A stretch of 64,000 nt of DNA from Eumeta japonica (Eukaryota; Arthropoda; Insecta; Lepidoptera; Psychidae), in contig BGZK01000151.1 in NCBI GenBank assembly GCA_005406025.1, positions 124,001 through 188,000 of the forward strand. Direction: 5' to 3'. The position numbers and the translations under genes were made by a program. Position 1 is the first letter of the stretch. Every line of letters begins with the position of its first letter. Of the stretch, positions 1-15,100 are shown piece by piece. The notes below the pieces were generated by a model that saw only the letters and a list, made by a program, of their open reading frames with translations, was not told the origin of the DNA and did not search any database.

Positions 1-300
1 TGATAATCTTATAAAGACACCATGCTAAAATATACAGCTATTTTAACAGTAAAATTCATAGATCTTAATATTCTTTTAATATTATTTTATTCTTTTTAAT
101 TAATTCATAATTACTACCACAATTAAATACATGTTATTTTAAATTGTCCCAATTGAAGTTCATCTATAACTTTGATGTTAAATTTTACTGTAATTGTCAT
201 ACAATCTGAATCAGTTGGCATATAATGGCAAAATTTTATATGTATGTTAACACCATGAGATAAATCAATAAATAAAGTAAAAGTTCAAATAGTTCCGAAC

Positions 301-435
301 CTGCATATGCTCAGCATACAATAAACCCTTAAGCATTTGAGTCTTCCGTTTCAAAGAAAGTTGACTGTCTAATGCACTTTGTAAGAAGTGTTTCAGTCTC
401 ACCAGCGGTACTGAGTCAGGTAAAACTGATAGAGC
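301..435 (-). CDS. Vps39: Vps39 exon 12 (last visible)
   Basis: Encodes ALSVLPDSVPLVRLKHFLQS and KTQMLKGLLYAEHMQ. The family continues V-x-E-E-R here, so the reading frame must resume in an exon off the left edge. The assigned donor, CAG/GTTCGG, is weak. The remaining 300 bases to the edge are AT-rich intron with no further exon seen. Confidence 0.85.
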
Positions 436-3400
436 CTGGAATACACAAAACAAAATTAAATTATAATAAACTATCATTTGACATTTATAGGAATATTTTA
501 GTAGTTACAATAATTTCCTGGCACACTGAATAAAAAAAAAAAAAATATATATATATATATATATTAATATAATATACATAATTATAGTCTTTAACAGAAT
601 AATTTAAACCAGCCTTGACAGAGTGTGAATTTTGTAATAGTGGTTCTCAATTAAATGTAATTAATTTGCTACTTACAATTTATATATTTTTGATAAATTT
701 TGTCTGTAAATAGTATTTTTTACAATAATCTTTATTATTTTGCAGTATTTCTGGAAAAACAGATTCTAATCTCTAAAGGAGATTTGTTTTTTTTTGTCTC
801 ATATTTTGCTTCTGCAAGTTTTTAATTTTGTGTACTTGCGTAAAGTCTCGAATTTCCATTATTAGTTTCTTTTTAATGTTCAGAGCCAAAATGGCAAAAA
901 CGGAACCCTTATATTTTCGCCACGTCCGTCCGTTCGTCTGTCCGTATGTAACAGGCATTTTACCCAAATCAGCTACTTAGTTTAGTAGGTAAATAACGAA
1001 AATAAATATTTCTAGGGCACACCATACATGTAACAGACTGCATAATTTTTTTTTTTAACAAACACCAATGAGTAGCACACATTTCGACAGTTCTTTTATA
1101 AACACTTTAAGATGTCTAAGCAAATTTTTTGATTGAATGAATATTTTCGGAAATAATCGCTCCGAAAGTAGCATAAATTGTATCTCCCCCTTTTTTTAAA
1201 CCATATGTCCAAAAAATATCAAAAAAATGACAAAGGTAACGCTTAACAAATACTTTCAACGAAAATTATTTTGAACATGATCGGATATACCGTTTTTTAG
1301 TTATTGCCGAAAAACTGTGTTTTTCAACGAAAGGACGTAACTGTCATGGAGGTACGCTTTTTTGCTAGTGCTTTTAGTTTACACTATTTTAAGAGTAATA
1401 GTCGACATGCCTACTTGTTTCTCTTGTTGGTGACCAAAAAACTCAAACTTGTGTATGGTAAACATGAAAAAATGTGTAACAAAGCTGTTTTTTCATCTAG
1501 AGTGCACTTCATTGTAGTAACGGCTTCGGAAGCCTACATTGAGCATGGTCTGATATGCTTTTGGCTGGTTTCGTTGTGTTCGTTATTGTCAGGACAAGGT
1601 TTGTATGGACGAAAATAACGCTTTGTATGTGTTTGTCTGTTTGTCCGGGGTATCTTCGGAACGCCTGAACAGATCATAATGCAATTTTCACTGGAAAGTA
1701 GAGAAGCTTACTAAGCTACATATAGGGTAATTTCTATCGCGTCATTTTTAGGATTCCTGCATGGAAAAAAAACTATTAAAAATGGGATAATTTATTAGAA
1801 TTGAATCAAAAGTGGAACCAGAATTAAGACCGAGAGCAAAACCGGAATCGGGATTAAGTCGAGACGAAATCATGATGAGGATCGGGATCATGATGGACAC
1901 GGCGTCATCAGTCGATACAAAAAATGTAGGAAATCGTTCTATAATCAGAAAGGAGAAGCCGCAGACGATAGCTATCTATATAAATAAAATAATGTAATTA
2001 TGTTTGTCCTCTATGCGTGCCTGGTCCATCGATTTGATTCCGTCCGCGTATTTGTACTACTAAACCGAACTAATGAACCGATTCTTAAATCCTTTCACTA
2101 ATAGATATTTGCACTATTCTTAGGTAAATTAGACTGCTAACATTTATCCCTGTCTTTATCCATGAACCTATATTACTAAAACGACTTTAATAATTCTTTA
2201 ACTAACAAAAAGCTATACATGTGCAAAAATGATAGAGATCCTCGAATACAACTTTCATTTTATTTTAATATTAGCATTTACTCCCGGTTTCGTCCAAATC
2301 AGAACTGGGGTCGAAAACGAGGATGGGGACGGGATCAGAATCAAGTGTGACTGAGATCGGAATCGAAAAGGAGATCGGGATTGAAATTGACATCGATCGA
2401 TACAAAAAAAGAAAAAAATCATTTTACGTCCATGGTGGCGCAGCTGTTGCTATTGACTATACTAATACGGGCATGTCACCTGCCAATCACCAAGAAAGTA
2501 CAGGCCAAGCCGGGACATCTAGTTTAATAATAAAAAACTGACCAAGAGATGTCGGACCACACTCATGGGGTTCCGGAGCCATTATTAAAAAGAAATGCAC
2601 TACAGATGAAATGAAAAAGTATGTGACTACAATTTTTCCATGTTTCCAGCACAGAATAGTTATAAACACTTTAGCCGTTTATAACTAGAAAAGCAGGTAG
2701 GTATGTTGCCATTAAATTAGTGTAAAGTGCATCAGTAAAAGAACGTATCTTCATGGCGCTTATATCCTTTTATTGAGAAGCGCAGTTTTTCAGCGATAAC
2801 TCAAAAACAGTACATCCGATTATGTTCAAAATAATTTTCGTTGAAAGTATTTATTAAGCGTAACTTTTTTTTTTTTTTCATATTTAAGCTACACGATTTA
2901 TGCTACTTTCGGAGCGATTATTTCCAAAAATATTCACATAATCAGAAAAATTGATTAGGAATCTTAGTGTTTTTAAAAGAACTGTCGAAATATGTGCCAC
3001 ACGTTAATTTATGCTGAAAAACTTTTTTTGCCTCCCCTAAAAATATTTATTTCTGCTATTTAACCATCAAACTAAGTAGCGACTTATATAAGACACCTAC
3101 ACTATAAAATTCATCAATATACGTGTCGTAGTTTTTTAATAAAATTCCAATGACATACGGACGGATAGACGTACATGATATAACTATAACGGTTTCGTTT
3201 TTTCCATTTTGTCTCGAAACCTTAAAAAAATTCAACTGAACGCGTCACGAAGTTATTTCATTATTTGCCGTGATGTATGGCTCTGTGGAATTTAAAATCT
3301 TATTTGGACTGAACATGAACTTAATAAGAAAGAAAATCATGATAAAAAACTCCACCTTTTCTTTTTGTACACATTCAAATTTGTGCATTTCTTACAATAC

Positions 3401-6400
3401 AAATCAACATTTGTTTACAATATAAATCAAATTATTTTTTGTCAAACTAACAGCTTGTTCTTCACTCTGGTGTCAATTTTAACTTTGACACCACAGTCGG
3501 AGAGACATATTTTGATGCCTCATAGTTGACCCTTAGGCTTTAGCATTTATAAGTGATAGTTTTATAAAGATCTTAGTATTTATTCATCCTACACAGTGAT
3601 TGTTATTCATTAGACAAAAATATTTTAGATGTGAACATTTCTAACACTATCTAATGCAATATTTGAAATTAAGCTTTATGATATCAATTTATAGAAAATG
3701 TTTTAAGTTTTTTTTACCTTGATAAGGTCATGATATTTTCGTATAAGTTGAGATTGATCTCATTAAAATAAAATAGAGCAGTGGTAGGATACTTGACTCT
3801 CCATTCAGAAGTCATATGTTCGAATTTAACTATGAATAAATGGAGTTTTCTAAATTCACGTACATTTGTTTATTCAAAAATAACACTCCCTCATGGTAAA
3901 AAACAAAATCATGGGACAATACACACTACAAGACTGAGTAAAAACTTACACATGTACTATAGGAAATATGTGCACAACAATAGACTCATAACCTCCAGGT
4001 TTCAATTACTGTTAAACTTAAATAAAGAAGTGTGTCATTTCTGGCTATCCCATATTGAATATAACGCCTGGACATGTATAGAATATAATAAAATATACAT
4101 TTAGGAATAGTGGTACAATGAAAGCACAACAAAATGCCCAAAATTAACAGTATATTTTTAGTTAATTTAAAAATATGCTTATTAGCTGTATAGAAAACCT
4201 TTTGAGCTCATCATGTCATCCTACTAATAAATAAAAAAAAAAATAACTGATTAAATATCCAAATATTAAAATAATCCAAAATCAATTAGCTTGTACACAA
4301 AGTATTTGTTTTAAGTATTTGCAGTTTTCTCCATTTTCGGTAATTTTTTCTAGCTGTGTGTACAAAATCACATAATATATAGTAACCCAAAAAGTCTGAA
4401 ATGATTTTTAAAAACTTCTTACATATCAAAAACAAACAAATTCACATCTTAATACAAAACCGTTTTTACTTTTTGTCTCCCCTGTACAATTTACAATAAG
4501 ACATTTATTTATTTCGTTAGCACATTAAATATTTCATAACGTTCTAGAAATTTCAAAAAATAAAAGTAGTAATACTTTATTAATATCATTAAATTACCTT
4601 CATGGGTGATATCTTGTCGGAGTGTTTCTCTAATATTCTAAGCGCTGTTTCGAGATCTGGTACAGATGCTCTTGGATGTCTTGGTACATTGGCCAGAGGA
4701 CCAGAAAGTGCACTGGTTTGTTCTGGGTTCATTAATATGCGCATAAGGATGACATAAACATCTTGATTCTTGTCAGTTGGCTTCTGTGTTGTCGCTTCAC
4801 AATATCGTATCGCTCTTTCGACATCACCTGTAAACATATAGAATGGAATAGATCATGCATCTTTCTGCAAATATTCTTAAACTCCTCTCCTCTAGAACAA
4901 CTTTGCCAAAGTCACTAACTAAAATATATCATTGAAAATATGCTTATAAATAATATACAAATAATTCAAAGAAAACCCGATGAATTGCTCGACACGGTGC
5001 ACACGCGTCGCACACCATGTCCCGCTTCCGGACACGTGATGAACGGGCTATATATTATTTTTTAAAGACTTTATCTAGTCACTTATCTGTAAATGACACT
5101 TGATTTTATCAGTGATGTAAAGGTTGCCGACGGTTGCAAATTTTCCACATATAGGCAAATTATCGCGTATACGATAAACAGCACGAAATATTACTTATGG
5201 ACTCGCAAGTTGTTGACTGTCAGTGTAAGTTTCACTATAAAATTTTAGAGACGAAAGATGTCACCTCTGCAAACTCCCCAACAATAAACCATGTTTGCAC
5301 ATTCGATGCCAGTGAAAAGCATTGTTATTAATCACTTCAATATTAATCACACACAATCTTAGCTTCAATAACGTCAATATCGTAAACGTAACACTTTCTA
5401 ACAAAATACCTAAACCTCTAAAGCCGCGTGTCGAATCATAAACGACGCGCAGACAGGCATCCGCGGAGCAGGCTTGCTATGCACTACTGCAACGCTCGCA
5501 TGGTGGAGTGGATAGGTTTGAGAACGCACATCGTGTTACTAACCGCTAGGGTTGTATTTCGTTCGTTATACATATTTACGTTCTGAGTTATTTTTCTCAA
5601 AAACGGCTACTTCATTAACTATAGTTTCTTTGGCAAAATTGTTCTAAAAAAGAAGGAGATTATGTATTTTGCGGAAAGACGCATGATCGATTCCATAGGG
5701 TATAAAATAAATGACCATGTTTATACCAATCAAATTACATATTATTATAATTAAATCTAATTAAGGTATATTTTATTTTGATAGAATAAAACAAAAAATG
5801 AGCTAAAGAACAAAAAACTTACCTAATATTTGCACATATATAGCTAAAGCTTGTTCATGTCTACCGAGTTTGCCTAGTATTATAGCCCGTTCTTCCATCA
5901 GACTGTCATTGGGGAAATGTAATAGTACCGTTTCGGGTGTATAATAGGACGATTCTTCCAAGAAGGCTATTAATTTAGCTTTTATATGTACAATTTCTTC
6001 TTCAGTAATATTTGCCCTATTGTCAGTCAATTTTTCCCTGTACATTCTAATTAAGGCATTATGAAATATGGGGTTTGTATCATTCCACGAATGAATGACG
6101 TGTTCAAGGTAAGGTATCACAAGAGACTCGTGTTCTCTTAGCAGAAAATCTAAAATTCTTGGTCTGGGTAAACTTTCCACTTCAGCTATGTCTTCAGTGA
6201 AAATTTTTAAGCCTTCTTCAGGATGTTCCTTTAATAACCAGTCGGAAAATTGAAATATTAAATTGATGTTTTCAGGACCTAGGAAAAAAATTATATGACA
6301 GTAAATTATATCAAAAAGTATGAAAATCATAAAAATTCTAAAATAAAATATACTCCCATACAAAAAAAAATAGAGTTATGTGATGTTATGAGCCAACATA

Positions 6401-9400
6401 TTAAGTATTTTTAATATACACAGCATCGGTAAGAATAATATGCACCATAACCTAACATGCTTAAAGGAATAACTACCGCTATTTGTTTGGAAATCTGAAT
6501 CGATTAAAGGAGATGTTTTTGATAAAACCTTCAAATTGAAAATTAATTTTTTGGAATATAAACAGTTTCCAATACAATAAAACAATTTAACTACATAATA
6601 ATAAGAAACAAACCTAAATGTTGAAGATAATTTTTCGTCAGATGATAACCCTTCAAGATAGAATCAGGTTGTTTAGCTTGTTCTTTCAGTAGCTGCAACG
6701 CTTTTGTATGCTGTTGTTTATTTTGATAGAGTATGATGAGCTCACTATGTTTTCCATGGTGTAAGAGTGTACGCTCGGCTTCGTCGAGCTTACAGTGGTT
6801 AAGTCTCAATAGAGACGCGACGAAAGCATCGTTTGTCTGCGATTTCAAATAATTAAAATGTTTAAGGGTTAATTGTTTAATATATTAACAAATATTTCAA
6901 TATTACAACCCAAAAAGTTAATACTATAGTTCTTTAGTAACAATAATTTACCATTGTTTATTTCTACAATGTGCATGCGCCAAAATATAATATAAGCATC
7001 TTAGAATACAAGTATCATTTCCAGTTTAATAATATAAATGGAGCAAGAATTGCAGTATCGCAATAATACTAATAAATATATCGATTCACATTTAACTTGA
7101 GCTTAAGAAGTTAAACAAAATTTATTTCATTGTTGCCATATGTTAAAAAAATTACTTAGATACTTCATAAATCGGTATACAAAAAATTACCCATAACAGT
7201 CGAAGTAGTGCTACAATTAAGCACAAGATTACATACCTATTGCTATTTTTTATAAAGCAGCAGGAAGATTAAAATATATCTCAAAGCCACAACTCATTTC
7301 TATGTTAAACGGTCTTTTAAATCTGTGCATTTGCTATAAAGGAAACTGCACAGCTGTTTAACCAGGTACTATCAAGCACATAATTCGTTTTATATGCTAT
7401 AAGCCACTCCCTATGCTACAGAGTTTCTATACACTATCATTTCTTAACAGACCCTATGTTTTGATACCTCTTAATCAGTTGAGAATAATAGAATAACCCA
7501 CCTGCAAATAACATTTGAGCAGAGTAGTGTCTATTAATTCTACTTGCTGCATCACATTTTTCTGTCGCATATCATCTTGATTATAGCTGCTGCACTCAGA
7601 TTTATCACTACAATTAGGTTTTTCATCATCTATAAATATTTTAAGCCTTACTTCAGTTAAATATCCGATGAGAGCATTTAAAGCATTTTCCAGATCTTTA
7701 TCCTGTAACTTATTTTTTCCTGGTTCAGTGTTTGGCTTAGCTTCAAGTTCTGGGAATAGTTTAATAACTTCTGCAGGATCAGTATTTAATTTAATAAATT
7801 CTTTCATTGAGCCGGAATAATCTTTATGGTCGAATAAATCCAACGCATGTAACATTTGAATAGAATTTATCTTCTGTTGTTTCTCTTCTGGAGTGGCATC
7901 TGATAAGGACTAGGATATAAAAAATTATTGCATACTTTTAATAAAGTTTTGACAGAATTCATTTGATATTAAAAATGAAAAATAACAAATAATCATTTAC
8001 AAACTTAAAAAAAGGAAGTAATGAAAATAACGTAAAAAATAATGTTATCCATTTCTAATATATAATAAAGCGCTAAATACATTCCTAGCAGAGCCCTTTA
8101 AAACGCTAAACTAAAGAAGTAAAGAAAGTTTTTTAAGTTTATATACAATTTTAGCAAATTAAAAAAAAAACATTCAACGGTAGAAAAACCTAATATAATA
8201 AAATTCAACCTTACACATTATAGTACTTATATTAAATAGAGACGGCATTAGTATGACTCACTTCTAATATACGGATAATTTCTGTACGATGTTTTCTCAT
8301 TTCTTTTTTGTATTTAAACATTCTTGTGCGATTAGTATTTTTTGATGGCATTTTTAACCACAAACACATCCCTCCACAAAGCCACCAAAACAAAAGTACT
8401 AATGACGTCCATCATTATTTTAATCAAGTGTAGATAACAGTCATTACACAATTTCCTTGATTCCCAGAGTATGTTAATTAAAACAAAATAAAACTAACAA
8501 CCAATGGTGAAGCATATAATATAAATATTCACAAACACAAAAACTCTAAATGGAGGTAAATTGGATCTAAAATAACTAACTTGCAAAGAATAATATAATA
8601 TATAGATACCATGAATATACTACTCACGGTTAATTCTATAGCTAATTGGAAATGTTTGTCTTTCAGCAATTGTTGTCTTTGTTTTGTGACATCTACAGAA
8701 CTCAAACACCATACTTGGCCTACAGATGCTATAAAAATTAAGCCTCGCTTACATCTGAAAACAACATAGTTAATCATGTAGTAGTAAATGAAACACCTAA
8801 CATAGAAATCAGTATTAGCTAAATTATTATATCAAAGAAAATCTACTGTTAAAATTTCATACGCCGCTTCGTGTTATAAAATTAACACAAAAGGTTTTTT
8901 TTTTTGGTTTCTGTCCAGAATGTATAAAATGTTTTAAATTTAATTTGGTGACAATTTCATTATAATTTTGAATGAGAATGTACAACACCTTACACTTCTT
9001 CATTTCTATTTTCATACTTTTCAAGCGACTAATCAATTGCAACGAAAACCAAACAGACCATCCCTTTATACAATAACTAAATTTTATTAATCGCACAATA
9101 ACAAAGTATTTAAAAAACTGGCCAATGAGCACGATCCATGGCGGCGAAACTGTTGCTATTAACTATTCTAATACGTGCACGTCACCTGCAAACCACCAAG
9201 AAAGTGCAGACCAAGCCGGGACATCTAATTTAATAATAAAAAATTGACCAAGAGCATGTCGAACCATACTCATTATAGGATTCTGAAGCCATTATTACAC
9301 AGAAATGCACTACAGATGAAAAAAGTATGTTGTTACATTTTTCCACATTTCCTGCACAATAATAGTTATAAGCACTTTAGTCGCCTATAACTAGAAAAAC

Positions 9401-12101
9401 AAGTTGGTATGTCGACAATTACTATTAAACTACTGTATCAGCAAAAAAGCGTATCTACATGGCACTTATGTCCTTTTGTTGAAAAGCGCAATTTTTTGGT
9501 AATAACTCAAAACCAGTATGTACGATTATGTCCAAAATAATTTTCGTTGAAAGCATTTATTACGTGTTAACTTGGTTACTTTTTCATATTTTTGGGATAT
9601 ATGGTTTAGAAAATAAAGGGACACACACACAATATCTACTAATTTCGGAGCGATATTTCCGAAATTATTCACGTAACTAGAAAAATTGCTTAAAAACAGT
9701 GTTTATAAAAGAACTGTCGAAATATGTGCCACACGTTAATGCATACTGAAAAAATTTTTTTCAGCTTCTTTTACATGTATGGAGTGCCCCCCATATAAAC
9801 ATAAATAAAAATATTTATTTTATTTATAAATAAAAATAAATATTTATATTTATAAATGAAAACGAATATGTATAAATAAAAGTGAATATTTATATTTATG
9901 AATAAAAATGAATATTTATAAATAAAAATAAATATTTATTTTTGATATTTAACTACCAAATTAAGTAGCGGTTCATACAGGACACCTACACTAAAAATTT
10001 CATATATATACGTCTTGTAGTTTTTGGATGAAATGCCTGTGACATACGAACGGAAGGACATGACGAAACTATAAGAGTTCTGTTTTTGTCATTTTGACTC
10101 GGAACTCTAAAATTGAAGTAATATTTTTATATCAATTGATCATGTTATTTATTAAAATTAAATTATATGAAAGTCTACTTCAAAATTGTTGGATCTATTA
10201 AAGAATTAATAGGTTGAAATATAAAACTTAAGAATGACAAACCATACCACATTTAATGTAAAAAAAAAATAAAATTTAAATTCAAAATTTATGATTTCAT
10301 ATTGATTTAGTATTTTTTCATTATTCTTCTTAATATGTAGCATGAGAACAAAGAACCTAGTGTTTACATTAACCAAAATGAAATTTAGTTCTATAATGAA
10401 ATTTATCTTCACCATAAATTGAATGAAATTTCTGCATACAAGTGCCAGATTCGGTTGTTGTACATAATTTAGAGGTTACAATGGAAAAAGGTCTTTTTTT
10501 ATATATAAAATTAAGAAAATCAGTATATTCCTCTATATTATTACTTTCACTGAACCAGAATGGACACAAGAGCAAATTCATCTTGTCATCTGTCTGTACA
10601 TGAAAAAATGTATGGTGAAACGTAAATTCTTTTCAATTCCAATTCAAAATTTATTTTTATTAAATGCTAAAAATTTTACTGCATATTTAAGTTTTTACTT
10701 TATTATTAATTACTAGGTTGTAATGTTTTCCAATGTTAATTGACAACAAGGAAAAATGGTCTAGTATATCATACACCAGACGTGCACAATAATCATACTA
10801 TTTTATGTAATGATGTTCTATATAAAACTGAGGCAAATATGTTACTCAATCACTCACAGTGTGGATTCAAAATTAGGGCAATTGTCTGAATTTTCGTTTA
10901 GTCATAGCGGCTTATGGACTGAGTGCAAGTTTAGAAGTCAATGCGGTTACAAAAATTCATTCAGATTGGTCAAAAATGCCTTTATGTGTATTTCGAAAAT
11001 GCGCAGGTTACTCGGCAAACGTGAGGGTTAAAAAAGATATATTATTTCATGTGTATTATAAATATTAAGTAATTAGTAATATTTGTTTTAAATCCACAGC
11101 GGCACAAGTTCCCGCGCATGAGTGATGTACATTGTTGCATTTTGTGCGAATGTGACTGTGAGGATACGAACAACAGCAGCCGACGGGGTTAAGACAGCTT
11201 TTCTGTTATTTCTTAGGTAAGATAAGCACTAACTGGAACAGTGGAACATAAAATAAATCTGTTTGTTGTTTATTAATTTATATTTTTGTACACTTATTTT
11301 CATTACTATATAATCATAGTATGAATGTTTACGCTATAAGTATAGTTTTTTTTTTTTTATGTTTCGTTGTGTTTTACAATACCTATAAACGGACTGATAA
11401 GCAAAAAATGGATTAAAATAATTAGAATCCAAACATGAGAAGATGATTGGATGCCATTGGCTTATGTTACGATATATTCTAAACATTTCGTTAAAAGCGT
11501 CATACATATATAGCAAAAAAAAAAAATAGGTTAACCCTAAAGGCCAACCCTGAAACTTCCCTTATTTTCGAGTTCAAAACACTCGAAAATATACGGGATT
11601 TGACGCGATTTTGTGAGTAAAAAGGTTTGTTTCGATTTCTTTCGACAACGATTTCTCGCAAACGAATCAACCGATTTTCACCCAGTTTGCGGCAATCGAC
11701 GTGTTCTTACAGGGTCAAGAGCTGGTTAGAATTTGAAATCGATCGGTCAAGGCGTTTCACAGTTATTCCAAAACTGTTTTTTTCGATTTCTTTCGACGAT
11801 TTCTCACAAACGAATCAACCGATTTTGACCAGGTTTGCGGCAATCGACGTGTTTTTAATAGGTTAAAAGCTGATTAGATTTTGGAATTGATCGGTCAAGC
11901 CATTTTAAAGTTATTTTGAAAAACACTTTTAAAATTTTTTAATTTTTGAAATTCTCAAAATCTACCGGTCCAAATCGACCCAAACTTTCAGGAAATCTAA
12001 GTTTGGTGAAACTCTTTGGAACGCCGTTTAGTTTATTGGGCTCGTTTAAAAGTTAAAGAGTTTACAAACATTATAACGCACGCACGCACGCACGCACGCA
12101 A

Positions 12102-12132
<31 letters not shown>

Positions 12133-15100
12133 CACACACATCCACACAGCCATACGGACATCATCTCAGGGATGATCAAGTAAGCTTCCTAGACCCTCAG
12201 AACGTCGAGATCTGATGAGAACTCGATTTTTGCAAAATGGGGTGAAACCAATAAGTTCCCGAAAATTTTAGAAAATTTTCAATTTTCTTAGCGGCAAGTT
12301 AAAAGTTTCTGTAATGAGGTAATAATCTTTTTTATATTAATAATTAATGTAAACGATAACAATCAACAAACAGTAACATAATAAAAACATACAGTACTTT
12401 TTTTTGTATTTTGAACAAAAAACTATCATCATTTACATTAATATTTTGATAAATTTTACTTTCCTCTTTTTTTATCATTTTATCAACAAAATAACTGAAA
12501 TTAGATATTTTTGCAATAAACAATAAATTTTAATATAAATAATGATAGTTTTCTGAAGTACAAAGAAAATAAATAAAATATTTTTAGTTGAACTTTGATG
12601 TTGAATAACTTTTAAGCAAGTGAATTTATCGAAAAAAATACTAAGAATTTTTTGTAGAGCGTTTAATTTTCTAAAAAATAATTAATCGTCACAGCTTTGT
12701 ATGAACTGGTCAAGGAAAAAAAATTAATTGGAAAAAGTACAAAAATCCCATGTCATTAAATGGGTAATGAACCGTCTTTGTGGCACGGTTTAACACTAAG
12801 TACATGGATGACCGAGCTTTTCTCGGTATTTTTTTTTTGGTAAATAATGTTTTTTGAAAATTATATTTAGATACGAATTTAGATATGATGAAATATGAAT
12901 AATATTTTTCGATCTTACCGACATAAAAATAAAAAAAAAACTGGTTATTTAAATAAAAAATTACGAGTGCAATTAGTTTAACATTTTATTAGAAACAAAT
13001 TACTGATGGCCACTAGTTGCCAAAGCTTTAAAACAAAATAGTATTATTACTCGCCAATAGATGTCAGTAATGACCATATTTAAGTTGATTTATTGATAAA
13101 GAGTATTGATTTGAATTTTATCTGGATGACTAATTTTTTTTTGGTAAATCGTGTTTTTTGGAAATTATTTTTAGATTCGAAAAAAAAGCAACCACCTGGA
13201 CTCGAACCGGGGTCCTCTAGTTTCGAGACCGCCGGATTCCGAGCTGAGCTATTAAAACTTTGTAGACCCTGGCAAAATTTGCCTTATTTTTTATTGCCTG
13301 AAAACACGGTCGAAAATCGAAATATTAAATAATAAATAATTGGAACCGTCGGAAAAGTATGGCATGGTGATTTTCTTGAGTGGCTACTCGACGATGATCA
13401 TCGTCGATCATCGTCAATGATCCCTTTAAATTGAATGTGTTCCTGTCTATGGCGGGCTGTAAGTCACACCGGAGAAGTATGGCATTACGCTATCGCTTAC
13501 TTTTTTTTTCATCGACTCGGAAAAAACATGAATTTTTGTAGAACAAATCGTTCGACACTCGTAATTTATCCGACACGTTCGATTAACGCCCATGCGGTTA
13601 GGCCGCCGGTGCCAGCGCCATGACCATCATTTTCCTCATTGCCATTAGGTAATTAAGACTTGTGAAGAGTTGCCATACTAGTACAAACGACCTGGAATTT
13701 TGTGTCACTATCTCCTAGTCTAAACGTTTTGTTTCAATTTCACTAAATTTACTAATATTTGTGATCGAATTTCTTTCCCAGAATGGTCAAAAATCATTTT
13801 TTTTTATTCTAACAAATTTCTAACTAATTTTATCATATGACTCATGTTGTCAAGTATGACATGAGGTAACACCTTAAAATCACATGGAGGATGTTTGAAA
13901 TTTATTTTTAAGCGAATCATTATTCAGATCACATCCTAATAGATTTGCTGCATTTATTTGGCGGCACAGTCATCAAATGTAACAGCAACAATATCTACTC
14001 CTACTTTGTAACATACCAGCACTATAACCATCATTTTCCTTTTCGTAATTAAGTAATTAGACCCCTGAAGAGTCGCCATACTAGTACCTGGAATTTTGTG
14101 TCCCATCTCCCAGTCTAATCGGTTTGAACTTTGCAAACAAAATCGCACCTCGTCACATTCACTTTAAAAATGAGATAATGAAGGTGAAACTAGCGACACG
14201 GGTGATGAACATGAGTGTTGCTAATACATTTAAGTTATGCAATGAAATTATAATATCATCTCTATTTGTAAATACTAAAGGAACAATCAATTTTATTACA
14301 ATCTTTAATAACTTGTTTGTTATTTCTAACTCAAAATCTTTATATGGTCTTAAAAAACCGCTTTCTACACAAAATGCTATTGAAGTGATAGCATACCTTG
14401 AAAAAGCAAAAAAATATATATTGGGACTGATTATTTTCATCAAATACAGTAGAGTTCTTCATAAAAGCATCACAATGAAAATTGTGAACAAAAATTGTGG
14501 AATGCATAAATAAGACAGGGTTTTTAGATTTTCTCGTATGCATTGAAAAATTAAAATACATACTTCTATAAAACACTGGTAAAAACAAATATTTTACAAT
14601 ACATTTCATGTTATAGATTATCCCAAGATCACATCGAAATATATTTCAGAATTACAAAAAGAGATGGGGGTTATAATAATAACCCAAATTGTATACAATG
14701 TAAGAGAATTCAGATGAGAATAATGATCAGATTATTTATTGGGTATATATTAAGATGGATTCCAAGAAAACTATTAAAGATATTGAAATGTGAAACATGC
14801 ATTAAGTCTTTTTTCAAATGAAAAGTTGTGGTTCCATAAAATGATATCACAATAAGATATTGGGGGTCTATGTTTCTCAACTGAACAAGTTTTCAAAATC
14901 TGTTTCAATCCAGAAAGAATAATAAAATACCACATAAAAGAAAAGGGGTATATAATACTTGGTATATAATACTTCCTGATTTGAATGATGTTGAAGAGAT
15001 AAAAAACAAAATTTTAAAATTGTTTCTTGATTGTCCTGATATCTTTCATTGTTTAGACAATCATTCTTTACAACCTATAATTTACAATCATCGGTTTCAT

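Noticed and set aside
3781..4104. 107-codon plus-strand frame
   Set aside because: It runs straight through a tRNA-headed SINE.
13188..13262. Functional tRNA gene
   Set aside because: Box A and B are present but no convincing acceptor stem and no clean ends, so a tRNA-derived repeat is likelier.
14159..14609. Minus-strand frames in the P-element region
   Set aside because: The plus strand carries the transposase landmarks; these are its shadows.
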